Shown here: piece by piece, positions 41,720-42,500 of the stretch
How positions within the stretch are numbered: the stretch's first letter is position 1
How the letters are laid out: the number at the start of each line of letters is the position of its first letter
DNA from: Prorocentrum cordatum
Lineage: Eukaryota > Sar > Dinophyceae > Prorocentrales > Prorocentraceae
Direction: 5' to 3'
Length of the DNA: 42,500 bases
NCBI GenBank assembly: GCA_963575745.1
Contig: CAUYUJ010002711.1
Location: 1 to 42,500, forward strand
Notes under the pieces: model-generated
Seen by the model: the letters and a program-made list of their open reading frames with translations, nothing else
What the model was told of the DNA's origin: nothing
Database searches by the model: none
Made by a program: the position numbers and the translations under genes

Positions 41720-42268
41720 ATGGCGAGCCTCGCGGGCGTCAGTCTCCTGGCCGTCGGCGGAGAGTTCCCACGACCAAGGCCGGCGGCAGCTTGGGCAGGG
41801 CTATCCAGCGTGGTTCCTGCGCCGAGGCAACCCTCGGCTCCCAGGATGACCCGCGGGCGCCCCAGCGCGGGCAGGTGGCTCCATTTCTCCGTGCCGCGCC
41901 AGCCGCCTGGCGAAGCCCCCGTTGGCAGGATCCGTAGGCCCCTTGGTCTGTGTCGTCCCGAGCCTCCAGCTTCATTGACGTTCAGCCGCCTTCCCGAGAC
42001 AGAGTACGGTGCGAACAAGTTCATGCCACCTGATTTGCTGCCCAGCATGGAGCTGGCCGGCAGTTTGGCAATGAGCGACCGCACGAGAGACAGCGAGTTA
42101 ACCTCCGATCTTTACCAGGATTCCCCGAAGGCCTCCAGTGTGAGCATTGGCGTGGACGAGCGGCCCCCCACGTTGCCAGGATTCGCCCGTCCCCCCGGCC
42201 AGCTCGTCCGGCCAGAGGGCACGCCGCCCGACCTCGACGACCGCACGAGGTCCTCAGGGGCGGCCTAA
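41720..42268 (+). CDS. Hypothetical protein behind spliced-leader relics
   Basis: An ATG lies 34 bp after the leader relics, a normal 5'-leader distance for dinoflagellate mRNAs, and opens a frame of 182 codons to TAA. The product begins MASLAGVSLLAVGG, mildly hydrophobic and possibly a weak targeting peptide. A Pro/Arg-rich part (residues 18-85) follows, then a less biased, partly acidic C-terminal half with ETEYGANKFMPPDLLPSMEL and SDLYQDSPKASSVSIGVDE. No domain is recognised. Residue use is more balanced than in the repeat-derived frames. A competing 228-codon frame covers 41398-42084 on the minus strand, but it runs across the relics and the upstream repeat, so I prefer the plus strand. 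It may instead be the end of a larger or decayed retroposed gene. Confidence 0.35.
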   Translation: MASLAGVSLLAVGGEFPRPRPAAAWAGLSSVVPAPRQPSAPRMTRGRPSAGRWLHFSVPRQPPGEAPVGRIRRPLGLCRPEPPASLTFSRLPETEYGANKFMPPDLLPSMELAGSLAMSDRTRDSELTSDLYQDSPKASSVSIGVDERPPTLPGFARPPGQLVRPEGTPPDLDDRTRSSGAA

Positions 42269-42287
42269 CCGACCCTTCGCAAACCAT

Positions 42288-42378
42288 CCCCTTCCGTGAC
42301 GTCCTCCTCGCCTCGCCCCGAGGCGTGTGTATGCGTCTGGAGGGGAGCTCGAAAGGCGAGCATGACGTCACGGAAGGG
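42288..42378. repeat. Short inverted-repeat element F
   Basis: CCCTTCCGTGACGTC (42289 on) and GACGTCACGGAAGGG (ending 42378) are inverted copies, and the inner stretch CTCGCC / GGCGAG extends the stem to about 25 bp. It lies 20 bp behind the TAA of the candidate gene, so it is either a small MITE or a hairpin in its 3' region. Confidence 0.6.
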
Positions 42379-42379
42379 A

Positions 42380-42500
42380 GGGCTGGACCTAAACGCTGTT
42401 TTGTTGGACTTCGGCTGTGGTTTGTTCCTCGCTCTTGGCGGGAAGGTGCAGGAGAGCAGGTCGGGCAAAGCGAACAACGAAACGGAAACGAAACGACAAA
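42380..42500 (-). mobile_element. MITE-E copy 2, cut by the window end
   Basis: Starts GGGCTGGACCTAAACGCTG and follows the reverse complement of 14892-15030 (TGTTTTGxTGGACTTCGGCT, GGCGGGAAGGTGCA against GGCAGGGAGGTACA). The other terminus lies beyond the window. Confidence 0.75.

Noticed and set aside
41398-42084. 228-codon minus-strand frame overlapping the candidate gene
   Set aside because: It runs through the AAGACGGCC repeat and across the spliced-leader relics in the wrong direction, so the plus-strand frame explains the context better.

Overview
This window looks like nuclear DNA of a dinoflagellate, and is mostly repeats. Four things support this. (1) At 41646-41685 two degenerate copies of the dinoflagellate spliced-leader sequence lie head to tail, the usual mark of an mRNA copied back into the genome. 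(2) A decayed retroelement at about 8.9-11.4 kb has the gag-then-integrase order of Ty1/copia elements. (3) The DNA is GC-rich and full of microsatellites and short inverted-repeat elements. (4) There are no bacterial-type operons, tRNAs or rRNAs. The genus is not determined; a Prorocentrum-like genome is a guess from memory of its repeat-rich style.

Layout. 1-6 kb: microsatellites, then a dense cluster of small inverted-repeat (MITE-like) elements. These include families A, B and C, a nested element D, element H, two fold-back palindromes and a composite inverted repeat. 6-8 kb: TCGATC-rich DNA, a four-copy tandem repeat, and a degenerate GGCC/TCTTGG repeat field. 8-13.7 kb: the decayed copia-type element between two related direct repeats. 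13.7-16.7 kb: GA-rich satellite, more GGCC/TCTTGG DNA, and MITEs E and A. 16.7-22.2 kb: a chain of unrelated satellites. These are TA tracts, an inverted repeat of about 1.1 kb around a GGGGACAGTGGT minisatellite, a 16-bp minisatellite, a 24-bp repeat, a 72-73-bp tandem array, an ATG array and GATC-rich DNA.

22.4-40.3 kb is one higher-order array of a unit of about 1.5 kb, called here the K unit. Its blocks are: a, conserved; b, GAC-rich; c, two half-copies each with a hairpin; d, with TATGAATTCATA; and e, short TGCA-type repeats. Four units point left (22.4-27.6 kb) and about nine point right (27.9-40.3 kb), meeting near 27.8 kb. Units at 29.3-38.4 kb are closely similar; the outer ones are worn.

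40.4-42.5 kb returns to MITE-type DNA (families B and E, elements F and G). It holds the only gene candidate I consider plausible: a 182-codon reading frame at 41720-42268, 34 bp downstream of the spliced-leader relics. The many other long reading frames are by-products of stop-free simple repeats. All repeat calls come from reading the sequence by eye; identities and boundaries are approximate.
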